A stretch of 64,000 nucleotides of DNA from Cystobasidium ongulense (GCA_022835595.1 BQUP01000003.1:1060629-1124628); one strand, 5' to 3'; positions 1 through 12,815 are shown, numbered from the stretch's first letter. The notes: generated by a model from the letters alone, not told the origin. Translations and numbers: made by a program.

Positions 1-3000
1 TTTGCACTGACTGGCACGGTGGCGCTGCGGCACTGCATGTAGAGCTTTGGGATTGGTGCCCGCACATCACATATGCTGGACTCTTGCATGTAGTGCACTT
101 GTGGTCTTTCCTGCAGTTATCAGAGCATTCGTGTTGGCTGCAAAACCCATTATGGTCAGTTAATTCCGTAGGACTCAGGTAATTCTGAGATTTCGAAAAG
201 GCTCACCAAAATTGTGGCTTTGAACATGCATGTTTGGAGTGCTTCTTGACTGGGCATGTGCTCGACATTCCGGTCGCTACTGTTACTCCTGCCCAGGCCT
301 CGCTGGGTTGGTTAATTTTATCACAGTCTCCGCAGCGAGCCGAACACTTTTTGGAGCAGCAACTCAAGTCGCCATCGCACTTGGCGGTGCAGAAGAACGT
401 TGGAGTATCTTGCCAGCAATACCTGTATAAGCAAGATTCAGAGGCAACTCGGCTGAAACAAGCAGAATCCACGCTTACATCTGTTGAACATGATTGCACT
501 TTGACAATTTCCTTTCTACCTTCACCGTGCACTTGACGAGATTGATATCTTGGGACGAACCGCATGCTAACTCTGGTTTGGTGTGTCCACACGGCAACAG
601 AACGTTCTGCAAGATTTCGGGACACTCTCGCGCTGCACAAGGCTCAGCACAGATCTGGTATGTGCGAGTATACTCAGCTTGCTTTTTCCTTGCAGGGTCG
701 CTTATGCCCACATACCTTAGCGCATGGATGACCGCAGGTAAGAAGCCTCGTGCAGCTTTCTTTGCACTTGATAAAAACATGATCTGGATCATTCCCCACT
801 GGATGACATGCTAATGGACAGATATGTCCGCAGGCCTTCAACGTTATTCCGCAGGGCATGAGACAGCCACCGTTCGGTGACCAATGTGTTATCTGACCGG
901 GTCCATCGATCGTCTGATTCCAATCAGGGTGGCTCTCGCCTGTGTGGTGACATTCAAAAGTCAGGAGTACGTACGATCTGAAGATTCCGAGACCCACAAC
1001 CAAGTCGCAGCGTGTTTCCAATTGAGCCAGTCTCTTCCAGATGATCGATAGCTACGGACAAGGTTACTCATGCACGATGTTGGAGTACTAGATAAGGCTT
1101 CTTACTTTTCCGCCAGAGATCCGATGCCCGCATAGAGCTCGCCTGACCTAGGATGATCATCCCATCTCTAGCTCGAGATAAAGCGACATTGGTCCTATTG
1201 GGCGACTGCAGGTTGGGTCAGTCGGTCAACCGCAAGCCTTGTATTAATAGATCGACCACCACTCACTTTCAAGAAGCCTATGGAAGGCTTGTACGGGCGC
1301 ACATACTCTTCTTCGTCGGTCTTGGCTGCGCCACCTATGTTACGCACAAGCGACAAAAGGATGATTTTCGCTTCTTCTCCCTGCAGTTAGATGGTCTCAG
1401 TGAGTTAATGGACTACAAATAAAGAAATTATGGACATAAGCTTACTTGAAAGTTGTCAACGCTGCGCATTCAACCATTTTGTCAGCAATGTCCGGGCTCA
1501 TCGAACTTGACACCTACGTTCTGATCAATACTGTCGAGTCCACCTCAACGCGACGCACTTCTAGCATATCTTCCAGCTTAGCCTCGTCCCTTTCGTCAAC
1601 TACAACTTCGACTCTGAGTTTTGGGAGCGCTGTAAGTATTCAACACAAAGTTTCACTCGATGCCACTCACAATCCTTGTAGCAAACCTCTGATCTTTGAT
1701 AGCTGTCCCAAGTAGCCTGTGACGATGGCAATATCACCAGGCTTATTGTAGCCTTGCCTGCGATAGTAAGATCCATCAGCATTTGCAATGTATGCTTTTC
1801 GTGCATCGTTACTCACTTGATTAAATGGAGCACGATGTCGCGGCACATCTGCGCTTCGAACATATTGAACTTCGAGTTTGTATCGTTGCTATCTTCGCGG
1901 TGGTCGTGATCTAAAAAGAAAACGTTCGTAGGAAGGGCAAAGCCGCGAAGTGGTGCTCTTTCCAAGGTGGAAGGGTGATCTTCGAGATCTGGGTACAAGG
2001 GCCGGATCAGACTAGAAATCTCAGGCCGCATACGTCGTTGAAGGAGTAGACTTCGCATAGGGAATTCCGCTTCCTGATTGAGACGCTCCATCACGCTTTT
2101 ATCTAGCGCATAAAGACGTCCAGGTTTGCTATCCATCGAGAGATTGTATGAAGTTACAGACGGTCGGAGCTGAAGTGGATCACCAATGCAGACCATCATC
2201 TCCATGCTTGGGCACAAAGCAGCCAGAAGGTGTGCTTCCAATACCTGCCCAGCCTCTTCAACCAAGAGCACCTTTGGAGCGACGGCAGAGAGGACGTCGG
2301 CATACTTGGCTGCGCCGTTGGTGGTACAACCAATGATGTCTACTTGTTTCATCACATCCACGCGATCCTATGAAGTCGAAGGTCAGGAAAGTCCCCTCGT
2401 CGTTGCTCAATTTGGCACTCACCTGCTGTTTGATCTGATTTAGCTTTTCTACCGCGTCTCTAAAGTTTTTCTCTGCCTTGCCGAATTGAGAATCAGCATC
2501 GGTTGAAGCCCTCAGCGCAATCAGATTGAACAGTGATTGTCGCTCAGGGGCGCTAAGGGTCCAGGCGTCTTGTGTGTGATGGAGAACATCATTGGCCGAG
2601 CGTGAACCGGTAGGAATCGTGTAGAGCCGCGGAAAAGCTTTCAGCACATCAATTTCTCCGTCTTCATTGAGGAAAGGATACTCTGTATCTTCAAAGCCCT
2701 CGTCTTCAGTATCACTGTCGTCTTTACCCCCATCGATCTTCCTCTTTCGGCCATCGCCAATAGATCAGTCCAACCATTGGACGTCATGGTCCTAGCCGAC
2801 TTGCTATGCATACCAGAATGTTCCTTGTTTTCTCCACTTTTAGTGATCTGCTTAACCGGTGCTACCTTCGATGAGCGAGCTTCCTCATATAGTTGCAAGT
2901 CGGCAGCCGTGCGCCACCAGTCAAGTAACTTTCCCTGCGTGGTTTTGCTGTCAAACCCATCCTTCAGCTTGCGACTGTGCTTGCCCTTAACTTCGGTCCA

Positions 3001-6000
3001 TGCTTGTGAGCCGTTCGCGACGTGATCGAAGCAGAGATTGATATACCCTGGCGGGTAAGAAAGAGAATGAGCGAGCTTCGGGTTATAGTGCGCCAACTGA
3101 TTGAACAGCGCCCAGAATGTTCGAAAAAATGAGGGTTATGGTAAGCACATATATAGGGTGGAGAGTGCGCTGTGATTTGCTCACAAGCTCAAGGAACTTG
3201 GGAGAAGACATTGTTCTGTCTCGCAATAAAGACACGGTCTCGTTCAGCTCTCTGGCAGCATCGACCCTGTGAATGCGTCGCGCGTTCAGCAAGCGATGCG
3301 AGGAAAGAGACTACTCGTTCTCACCTGGCCGTTTTCTGCTCGAAATACTCGCGTCTCCGAGGGCTAGGTTTGTTGGACTGCGCTTTGAGTAGATCTTCAA
3401 GGTTGAACTTTGCAATTTTATCGTCACTAGACCGTGATCCCAAACGAACCAACTTATTCGTAACCCCCAAGGCTCCAGTCAGGAACGTGTCCAAGGCATG
3501 GTTCGTCTCGGCTATGCAGAGAATCGGCTTGATCCCACTAGCATGCAGCACTTTCACCAATTGCCCGCCTATGTAGCTCTTCCCGGTCTGTGTAAGTATC
3601 AATTAGCAGGTACTTTGCCTGAGTAAAGAGAGGGATCTGCTTACTCCTGGAGGGCTGCAGAGACGAACATGAAGCCGACAAGCACCAGTCTTAGAAGTTG
3701 CATGCAAATCATAGATAATTGGACTGACTCACCCTTGGATGAGCGAAAACTGCTGGCTCAACGCGTCTAGCATGCAGTCCACTTGAGAGAAGTCTAACAC
3801 CGATTCTTCATGAAGGCGTTCTGCAGCATTTACCTTGGAAGTCTCACACACTACATCAAGGTTAAAGGGAGCACCATCTCGATACTCCTCCTTGAGCAGG
3901 CAGTTCAATTTCCAGGTAAAACCTGGCTTGGCAGTAAAAGGCGGTGGATCGATTGTGCAGTCTCGCAGCGAGTAGGAGTTGGATCTAGCGATATAATCTG
4001 CAAAGGGAAGACGCCCTGGATCGGCTGATTGTAGACGTTTCAAGAAAGGTGCTACAGTGCCGTCTGTTCTCGCGATCGAATAAAGAACAAAATTTTAGCT
4101 ATTGCTCGCAAGAAGAATCTTCCCGTTTGAAGAGAACGCACAGATGATGCTCGAAGGCTCAAACAAGAGGTGCTGGGAGGACCTGTGTCCTTGTGCACCA
4201 TACTGCTTCAGGTAGTCTTTCACGCGCAAGGTAACTTGATCTGTTGAAAAGGTCAGCCGCACAATCGCACTTAAACAGCATCCAGGTGAATTCTGACTTA
4301 CGTTCCGCTACAAATGCGACACGCACGGTGAGCGAGTCTGGAGAGCTGTCGCCAAAATCGTCCTCCCTGTTCGTTATTTCTCCGATGAAAAATCGAGGCT
4401 CCGACTGAGCAGCCGGGAGCCACACCAGGCAGATGAGAGTGCCAAATACAAGAGTTCGCTTTTTCGATGCTGCTTTCCAGTAACTGATGCGCTGTCCAGC
4501 ATTGCTGGCCCGACCTTCTCCTGGGGGCGCAGCAACTCGAAAATGCACGATAGTGCGATCCTATTCATGAGACAAAGTGAGCTTTAATAGCAGGCTCTCT
4601 CCAGCACCAGATAGCTACCTACCGCAAAAGTTAAGCTGGATGGAACTACATTCGTATAGACTTGGAAGTCGGTACCTCCAGCTCCGAAAGCAGTTCTATA
4701 CCGACCTCCTTGCTGTTTGATGATTTGCTCCAGCTGAGGAATGCCTGCGCGTCCCAGCCTTTTCTTCGAGAAATGCTCTACGGCGAGAGAACTTATCTCA
4801 CGTAGTGGAGCAATGAGATCCTGTGCAGAAGCAGATTGCAGGGAGCGTTAGCTACATTGTTAGTAAAAACTGACGATTTACACACCTCTCGGAGAAGTCG
4901 AAAGTGGACATCGATCTCCCTATCCATGGAGCCAGGCGGAAGGTGATGAGGTGAACCAATCAAGTTGGCTGGCAGGTAAGGCTCTTCTCGAGAGACTAGC
5001 TCAGCATGTGTTGGGAGGATAGAAATGTCCTCGATGTGGATATGATCGTTGTCGTGTCGTGGTCCCTCTTCACGAGCTTCGCCGGGAGGATCGAATCGCA
5101 TTTCTAGAACGCGAATATCAGCCTTCAATTGCATGTCGGTTGGCTCGGCAGCAGTATTTGCAGTGGTGGAAGTGACGAGATTATGCGGGATATCAGACAG
5201 AATGAGGAGTCGAACAAGTTCCTTCGTGAGCTCGTTGATAGTCCACTCTTGGAGACGCTCAGGTTTCGTTGCTAAAGAATCTGCGAATTGACCTTCCCTA
5301 ACGAGAAGGGTCCACTCCTCGTAGTACTGTATATAGCGAAAGGTTAAAGAGAAGCCAAAGAATCGATGTTATTGATATACAAATACACTGACGTCGGCAA
5401 TCTGCGCAAGTGTAGTACGAATGCACGGAAGCTGAAGTGGTGCATCCTTGAAGGTACGAAGATATCTGATGAGTAAAGAGTATCGGCGCTGAGAAAGTGA
5501 AAAGACACATGTCGCAATATCTGGAAGTAGCGACATACTGTGAGAACAGAGCAGTCAGGACTTTGATGATGTCTGTAAACGACTGGGGAACGAATGGTAG
5601 TGAGGACGCTCTGATGGAAGGCAAACTTTTGTCGTTGACTGATCTCGCATCCAACAGGACCCCAAGGTGTTGTGTGAGTACCTGGCACACAGTGTCCATG
5701 CAGCCATGGACAGCGTTGTACAGGAAGTTTCTTTTGAACTGCATTGTACTGTGAAGAATAGTGTCCATAGTGAGATACTGCATTGGTTTGGGTGTTGGAC
5801 AGGAGAGGGGGAGAGTTAGTACAGCTTGTTGACGGAGAGTTGGATAGATGAGATGAAAAGCTGGAACGAACCTTCAATAATCCAATGTATGTTCTCTGAA
5901 ATGAGATGGCGGTCATGCCGACCCCAGCTGAGGTTGAGACAGCGTCGAAGGTGAGGATATCTTGAAGTCGACGCGAGCCTGCAACGGTCTCTGCCAGCAA

Positions 6001-6468
6001 AAGGAAGATTGTTTCGGCTTCGTCGGTATTTTTCCAGTCGCCACTGTAGAAGGTGTTCGAATGCACAGATAGACAATGATGGGCAGAGCGTTGAAAGGTG
6101 AGTAAGTAACATGTTATGGCAAGCTGCAGGAAGACCGCCACTAGATCTACTCACGTAGCAAGAAGTGTCGCAACAAAGACCTCAGCTGGCCTAGCCAGCT
6201 TGATCGTGGCACCATCTCGACACGCGTCTCGTATCATCTTGCTGGTCTCCTCGAACGTGTACGACGACTTCACAAGCTGATTGCCGACGGCCAGCATCTT
6301 CTGTTGCGCAACAGCAGGTGAAGGTTCGCGTCGAACGGCGTCGAGAGTGGCCTGTCGGAACGTGTTGATGTCATGACTGTACTTGCAGTTTTGCTTGAAT
6401 CTGCAGCTTCCTGGTCTGAGTGCCTCGTTGCGGCAAGGCTTTTCCTTATCTCGGAGCCTTGTCACCAT
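1..6468 (-). CDS. NFX1-type zinc-finger SF1 helicase (ZNFX1/Hrr1-like), 3' end beyond window
   Basis: UPF1-like superfamily 1 RNA helicase with an N-terminal CCCH finger (CRNEALRPGSCRFKQNCKYSH, near residue 10) and a C-terminal Cys/His-rich NFX1-type finger array. The start is the ATG at 6468. Helicase motifs in order are Walker A PPGTGKSYIGG, assembled across a 10-nt micro-exon, then NHALD, the DEAG-like box VEEAGQ, then GDPLQLRP and QRRMRPEIS. NFX1-type modules include LTCGHPCAKVCGHKRPC and further C/H clusters down to base 1, so the C-terminus is cut by the window edge. About twelve or more short introns are implied. Family members (animal ZNFX1, fission yeast Hrr1) work in small-RNA-directed silencing and RNA surveillance, so a role in RNAi or RNA quality control is inference from family. 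Helicase identity is secure; the exact exon map is not. Confidence 0.9.
3645..3654 (-). other. 10-nt micro-exon encoding part of the helicase Walker A motif
   Basis: On the minus strand these ten bases lie between an acceptor (CTGCAG) and a donor (GTAAGC). Joined to the upstream exon ending in ATCCAAGG and the downstream exon starting ACCGGGAAG, they give IQGPPGTGKS, the intact Walker A loop. No other splice choice I could find restores PPGTGKS, so the micro-exon is required for a working ATPase. Confidence 0.8.
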
Positions 6469-7719
6469 GGTGGTTGCGGCGGAGGAGGAGGAGAGGAGAA
6501 GTGTTTGACGTAAAGGAGAGAGGAAGAGAGGAGAGAGAGGAGAAGAAGCATTAGAGTGCGAGTGCAGTTAGTCAGTCTATCCTGTGCGAAGCTATGCTAT
6601 CTGCAGGCCGCCAGGTGCTCATCGTCCTCATGTCTCTCTTTGAAACTTGGTCTCATAGCAACGCCCATCCAACATTCCTTCCAATGAAGCTCGGAGAGCG
6701 AAGTCGGACATAGGCGTGATTCTGTTTCTACGAGTCGACTAAAGTCAGAGACACGGAAATGTGAACTTCGGGCTCGGCCCTTCCGTTTAATTGAATGAGA
6801 AGCAATTCAGGCAGTGTGCGGAACGAGCGGGTTCGTTCGCTTCGGAGACTAAACAAGGTCACCGTAGGTACAAGCCAGACTGTCTGATTGACTTGTCTTG
6901 CAGTATCACCATGGACAGCGTATCAGAGCATCATTGACTTGCTTCGTCTTTGCGACTAGACGATAGCAAGGCCAGGCCAGTCTGTCTCTCTGCCAAAGGA
7001 AAGTTGCTCCGACGTGACGCAAGTCCATTGTATGGTATCCTTGGACTGTATAGGTGTCGCCATATCTTCGCGCATTCCGGGCGATGGACTCAGGTTGCAC
7101 TCTTGCTGGCTGGCATGATGCTCGCGAAATGTGGCAGAGCCAGGCGAGAGGACCGCGAGCGCTGAGGAGCAAGCGCAGTTTATCATAGAGGCCTTAAGGC
7201 AGGTCGCAGGTCATCGAATAGGATTCTTGCTGCGAGTGTCAATTTGGTCGAGATGCAAGCCCGCATTGATTTGGCGCTCCCAGTCGGCGGAAGCTGGGCA
7301 GCCACAAAGAAATTGATATTGAAGACATCCGGTCGCAACACCTACTGATTCGCTCATTCTCGATGTATACGAGAGTTCAAGTCAATCACTACTCCGCCTG
7401 ATCCAGGCTCGGACGTTATCAGGCCATCCAGAGCTCAATCGTAAACAAGACACAATATGATAAATACGTGGGAATGTAGTTGCAGTAAAAGATAATGATA
7501 CAGAGAGTCTCACTACAGGCCACAGCGCTTGGCCAAACTAGGTCGCATTAAGAAAATCTCCGCTCACACATACGCCTGACGGGTGAAGAACCTATGAAAG
7601 GTTCTAACATCCGCCGTACCCAGCTATGGTACTAGAGCTGGGTGGCACCTGATAGGAGCGTGTCAATGACTGATTAAGAACATCTGCACCAGCGTGCCTC
7701 TTGGAATTGTGCTTGCAGG
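6469..7719. other. Intergenic region, no supported gene
   Basis: Upstream of the helicase start there is a purine-rich GGA/GAG stretch at about 6475-6547, probably 5' UTR or promoter. The remainder has only short overlapping open frames on both strands without family resemblance. No RNA gene was recognised. Confidence 0.5.
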
Positions 7720-9043
7720 CTACAGCTCATCGTGAGGTGTACCCGACTGCGTCTCGTCTTTGCTGGAACCTTGACAGAACCCACTCCAGTCTCTACTCCG
7801 TGTATGGACAAGCAGATCCCAGAACTTCGACTCATCGAAACCGTATATCAAAGTCGCGCGATCAGCAGGGTCGATGTCGTTTTCCGCGATTTTATGTAGC
7901 ATGAGCATTGGAGCCTTCTCTTGTGTGCTTGGCTCATCATCGGGATGCTCAAAGGTGAACTCGACATCTATTTCGCCTGTTGCGAGTTTCGGATCGACAA
8001 GGACAGCCATGGCCGGTTCTTGCATGCTTGTAAGGGGTGATGTTGGAAACCAGACTGAGTACAGCAGGCGTAACGGAACAGATTACAGGTTTAACTCACA
8101 GTATAGCCTGCTGGTGACCTGCCATGAGCCGTGCCATATGGCCTGACAAGTACGCAGACGCAAATGGTCGGTCACCTAGAGTAGGCGCCTCCCCCCCATG
8201 AGAAGCAGTATCGGCAGTGATAGCGTCGTGCACTCGAGTCGCGATTTCAGGCCCAGAGAGTGTTGGCTGCAGAGGTCCCATGATGCGGAACAATGGGATA
8301 TCGCCGCTCATTGTCGCGAGGAAAGCATCTTGATCCTTGATGAAGGGTGTCTGAGGGTCCAGGAGAGGATCAGAAGCGTGTTCAGAAGTGCATTAGGACT
8401 CAATGACTAACATTATCATAGAAGCCGACATAGCCAGAGCTTTCGAAGTCATTGCTATCATCCAGGCTGTACAGACGTGCATGAACATAAATCAGTAATG
8501 GGTCTGCATATAACCCGCCGAAAGAGAAAAGGCGACTCACGTTGCGACAATAACCAACTCAGCTACCTTTGCAGCAAATTCTGGATCAATGGCTTGTGCA
8601 TAAGCTAGCGTAGACAAGCTTGAGGAGGCGTACACTGTGACTTGATGCGGGTAGGCATTGACCCATTCGACGAGCTGCTTGACTGTATCAGGCGCGTCTT
8701 CGACGGTATACCCATCTACAGGGTACAAATCTTGCTCTTCGCTTGATAAGACAGTCACGCAGTTCGACATGCCTGTTCCATCCATGAGTATGTTGAACGT
8801 CTCGAGTTCCGGCGATTCAGTAGCTAGGACGCCGAGGAGAGTGAAGTCGTTCGAAGGGTCTGCAGTAGCTTCCATTGCCATAAGGACTGCCGTCCACGAA
8901 GGCGAATCTGAGGTTGTGTCGAGCACCACATATCGTTTTGCTGCTCCAGTTTCTGTCTTGAGTGCGGTTTGAGATGCGCTCGCTGGAACCGCATGACACG
9001 CTGCTAGCAGGCACATCACCAGCGAGCAGCCAAGAGATAGCAT
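7720..9043 (-). CDS. Secreted nucleoside-hydrolase-like protein, catalytic Asp cluster degenerate
   Basis: Begins with a clear signal peptide (MLSLGCSLVMCLLAACHAVPA). It then follows the inosine/uridine-preferring nucleoside hydrolase fold: a first strand at YVVLDTTSDS, a Rossmann-like LLGVLATES, and the family-typical VTVYASSSLSTLAYA followed by DPEFAAKVAELVIVAT. Family enzymes cleave the N-glycosidic bond of nucleosides using a calcium bound by an N-terminal DxDxxxDD cluster. Here that position reads DTTSDSPS, so most metal ligands are missing and activity is doubtful. At least three short introns follow, and the last exon ends at the TAG on 7720-7722. It is divergent from the DUF4604 gene 235 bp away. 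It may be a secreted pseudoenzyme or binding protein; the fold is likely, the activity unproven. Confidence 0.7.
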
Positions 9044-9278
9044 GAGTATGTTCTGTGTATATCAACGACACTCCAGGTGTGCGCAGTGTTTGTTCGTTGG
9101 CCGTGCGTTCTGCTGGTCAGTGAAAAAGAGAAAAGAAACCTCGAGCTCGACCCTCGATGCTTGCGTCTGCACCACAAAGCCGCAGATACCTCGACTTTCT
9201 GAAAGACTTCCTGGACATTCTGGACCTCGTGGTATCCTCCAATTACCATCCACCTCTTTCTCTGACAATTCCCGCGAG
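9044..9278. promoter_or_regulatory. Shared divergent promoter region
   Basis: The 235 bp between the start codons of the secreted nucleoside-hydrolase-like gene (minus) and the DUF4604 gene (plus). It must carry both promoters and 5' UTRs. No specific factor site is recognised. Confidence 0.5.
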
Positions 9279-10094
9279 ATGGCAAGAGGCAAGGATAAGG
9301 AAGACGATGGGCCGTCGAAGAACCAGCTGCGAGGGCTGTCGTACAATCACAATCTGCCTGCATTCCTGCGCAACGCACAGACAGCACTGTCAGGAGGGTG
9401 CGTAGTACATTATATCTTTGCATCTGTGATTGCTCCATGCTGACCCATCGAATGTTGTGTTGTCTGCAGAACTGGCCAGCGTCAATCTGATGGGAGACCA
9501 CCTATTCCTACTAGACCGGGCGACGAAGACGATAACAAGCTAGACGAGCGCGATTTGGGAGATGAAGCGCCTCTTGTCGTTGTCTTGAACGAAAGTAAAG
9601 ATCTCACAGCCGAAGAGGCGGAATTGGCAAAGCAAGGTGGGTCAATTACTCGGAACATGCTTGATGCACGCTCACCGCGCCATGACTGACATTGTAACAC
9701 CTTCCTAGGCGCACCTCCAGTATCTACAGACTCGTCGGCACCAGCAGCTAAAAGAGGCGCGACCCTTCGTTTCTCAAACTCGGACAAAGCCAGCAACAAG
9801 CGTAAAATAATAGGACGTTCATATGAAGACGATGAAAATCAGACTGGCAACCAAGCAGGCGACAGTGAATCATTCAACGATCTAGTCAAAAGAGCAAAAG
9901 TAGACGCTACAAACGCGACAACAACAAAAGAGTTGCATACTAGCTCAGTCAATAAACCGGCCAAGAAAGAGAACAAGGAGGTTTCAAACGGTCAAAATGC
10001 GGCTGGAGAGAAGAAGACACTTAGCAAGGAAGACAAAGCTGCTATGAAGGCGAAAAGAAAAGCCGCTAAGAAGCTTCTGTCATTCGAAGACTAG
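9279..10094 (+). CDS. DUF4604 family protein (KIAA1143-like)
   Basis: Three exons (9279-9397, 9470-9636, 9709-10094) join in frame. The N-terminus KNQLRGLSYNHNLPAFLR matches the conserved opening of the DUF4604 family, which includes human KIAA1143. It is followed by the acidic DEDDNKLDE and APLVVVLN segment and a Lys-rich tail ending KAKRKAAKKLLSFED. Such proteins are small, hydrophilic and probably nuclear; their biochemical function is not established. The start is the ATG at 9279, the first in a good context, and the stop is TAG at 10092. Confidence 0.85.
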
Positions 10095-10398
10095 ATGTCG
10101 TCGACGCATAATCTATCAGCTACAAGCTTACCCGTGAATACACCTCCGGGTTGGAGTTGAATTCTGCAGACTTCACACTCCTCCTTACAAGTACGACGCG
10201 GGGCTCAATCACTGCTCGAAGCTAGGCGATTTACATAGCGTCCCTAGCCGGCAAGCTCGACAAAAAAGAAGGAAATCACGCTCGAATTATGAAATTCGCG
10301 GAGCAGAAGGTACACAAATGGCTACAACTCGGGTCTCACCTAAGCGAGATAACACGGGATATGGGATCTTGTCTATTACCATCAAAACGGTTGCTTCC
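10095..10398. other. Convergent intergenic region
   Basis: Holds the 3' ends of the DUF4604 gene and the glutathione transferase gene. I see no coding potential or structured RNA in it. Confidence 0.5.
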
Positions 10399-11907
10399 CT
10401 ATTCATTCATCTGAGGAGAGAGCAGTAATCAGCAAATTTGACTTCCGCAAGTACTCAAACAATTCCACCTACCTTGCCGGCTCGGGTACCTTTGGCGACC
10501 TCGCTCTGAGCTTCATTCTGGAAGGTCATACGAAGAGCAGATCAGTCTCGTCCGGATAATGGTCAGAAGTATAACGCATGTCGCTTACTCGCAGATAGCG
10601 ACCGTAGATCTCTTCGTAATATTTAGCTTCGCTCATAGTGTTGGCGATAGAGGGACGCTTGATAATTTCTTCTTTCCAAGCTATAGTCGACGAAAGACAT
10701 CAGCGAAATCTCCCTAGGTCTGGATGCAGAAGAACTGAATTGCCAGCTAGCTGAATTCTGTGAAATACTCACCTCTGTATTCTGAACTGAGCAAGTTGTC
10801 ATCCAAACCTCGATGTTCTTTCAGAATATATTCTCGAAGAGTGAAAGGTGCTAGGACAAGATCGGCGAAGGTCAAGTCGTCCCCGGCCCTAATAACATTT
10901 GTACAGACATTAGCCACAAATTAGCAGACTTGATTCGCAAATGACATTTCTTCTGCGGGTGCAATCTACCTACCAGTACGGTCCTTTGACCTGCTTGCCG
11001 AACGTATCCAGCGCTTTGACAAGCTCCGTTCTCGCTTCGTCGCGTTTGTCGTCTTCTTGAGCTTGAAGAAGCCTGAAGAACGCAGGTATGATGTTCTTGC
11101 TGACGTGCTGTCAAGTCAAAGAGGAGGTTAGTCGAGGGGACCCTGGCATTACCTCCACTGGAGACCGATATTACTCACATCAACTGCTAAACGCATCCTT
11201 GCTCTCAAGTATGGATCTTCAGGCCGTAATTTTGGCCCGTCATTAGGATAAGCTGCGTAAAGGGGTCCAGAACATTCAGATGCGCGCAGTGTTGTGTACG
11301 GGCATACGCTCTGGACTCACCATCCTCTAAGAACTCGAGTATGACCTGACTTTCGTTCAAAGGTTGACCCTTGTATTTTGCTGCCTAAATTCGAGCGCGT
11401 CAAGTGTGTCGGAGAACCGCAGCAGAGCAGTAGGACTGACATACCGGGACTAAACCTCTTGGACTGACTTGGAGAAACTCCTCATCCTTGTGGTAGGGGT
11501 TCTCCTCCTCTGACAGAACCACAGGTGAGAGAGATATAAAAGGCTTGATCTCAGCTAAGAAGCCCGGGCAGATTAGTTGCGAGAGAAGCTGTGCGACGCA
11601 CTGTACTGATAAGGGATGCCTTTCTCCTCCAATCTATTGTATCGGTTGTATGGCTGTCAGTATCATTCCCCGCGCTATGACGGAGCTACACCGATCTCAC
11701 GCTATCCAGACCCGTTGAACGAACGGACAGAACCAGCCTACGAGATACCAGCCAGTATAGTCAGTAGGTCCGTCTTCTGAGTACGTCCAAGCAACTGGGT
11801 GCCTCACCGCTATAAAATACAAGCTCTTGCGGCTCCTGATGCTCGTCGACGATCTCTTTCGCCTTTCCCGTCGCTACTGGATGAATCTGGGCATCCGGCA
11901 TGGGCAT
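10399..11907 (-). CDS. Omega-class glutathione S-transferase
   Basis: Spliced reading gives an N-terminal thioredoxin-like half with LVFYSGWFCPFVQRVWIALEE. The single active-site cysteine in CPFVQR is the hallmark of omega-class enzymes. Next come NPYHKDEEFLQVSPRGLVPA and LNESQVILEFLED (glutathione-binding ES). The C-terminal helical half carries YWAGDDLTFADLVLAPF and ends around YEEIYGRYL. Omega enzymes use glutathione for thioltransfer, dehydroascorbate reduction and deglutathionylation. The chosen start is MPMPDAQ (11907); an in-frame upstream ATG at 12042 would add a tail unlike the family. The last intron is uncertain: either splicing to a TGA/TAG near 10399 or read-through to a stop about 45 bases earlier. 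About ten exons. Identity is secure. Confidence 0.88.
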
Positions 11908-12815
11908 ATTGGTCGTTTTAGCGAGTTTCAGTGAAAGAGGAACGCCTGTGCAAGTAGTCCAGTACCGACCAGCTATGGACAGAAGAGAACAGAGCAATAC
12001 GTCTCGTTCCTGTGTCCCACGTGCAGATTGATGGGTAAGCACGTGACCCTTGCCACCTACTATTCCACAACACTACGGCAACTCAGACTTCTGTGGATAT
12101 AGGCAGTATGGCATGTATAGATGCCTCTTCGTTTCAGACTGATCTGTCTCTCATATCGTAGGAAAGAGAGAAGCAACCGACTTGGGGCATGGGTCGATCA
12201 CCCTCAGGCTTGCCTTCGTGACTGCAGACATTGCTGCTCTTTCCCTATCCCAGCAGGTCAAGCACGCTACGTATTCAATTGTATCCCTCTTGCAGCGCGC
12301 ATGTGCGTCTTGATCACGACATGCTTTGTCCGCATCGCCTACACCAGGATGCCGCGCCTCTCTAGGTGACGACGGCTTACCAACATACTACAGCGTACAA
12401 CAAAATGGCAGACCGTTTCCCTGGATCGCAAAGTCACCTTCTGTCACCACTCTCACACACGTACCATCGTGTCTCGACCTAGTCGAGCATCGCTGGCGTG
12501 TGTATCTGGCTCCTCGGGCAGAGCAGGCCTCATTTCCAGACGAGAGGACGATGTTTATGACCCCGTGCGGGCACAGCAAGGACGACTGCACTGCACAAAA
12601 AGTATATATATCGCTGCACAAGCGCCGGCACAGCAACGACTGCAACACAGCAAAGACTGCGACACAGCCAAGGCGCTGATATGGCAGACTCTGCAACGTA
12701 TGCCTGATGATGGTTTCAAGCAGGCGCTCCTTGACTTCAGACATATTTGAACTCCTCGTCTTGTCTTTTTCCACAAGCTCCTCTTTACCTCCAGACTCCA
12801 AACGCCGAACTCCAA
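11908..12815. other. Intergenic region with a small degenerate tandem repeat
   Basis: Several open frames overlap on both strands but none shows family motifs or consistent splicing. Around 12620-12675 there are about three degenerate copies of a 15-17 nt unit resembling cacagcaaagactgc. Otherwise I see nothing. Confidence 0.4.

Noticed and set aside
203-640. 145-residue minus-strand open frame treated as a separate gene
   Set aside because: It mixes the true NFX1 finger frame with intron sequence; Cys/His modules show it belongs to the helicase gene.
5344-6141. 265-residue minus-strand open frame
   Set aside because: Out of frame with the helicase exons and crosses several good splice sites; composition is not protein-like.
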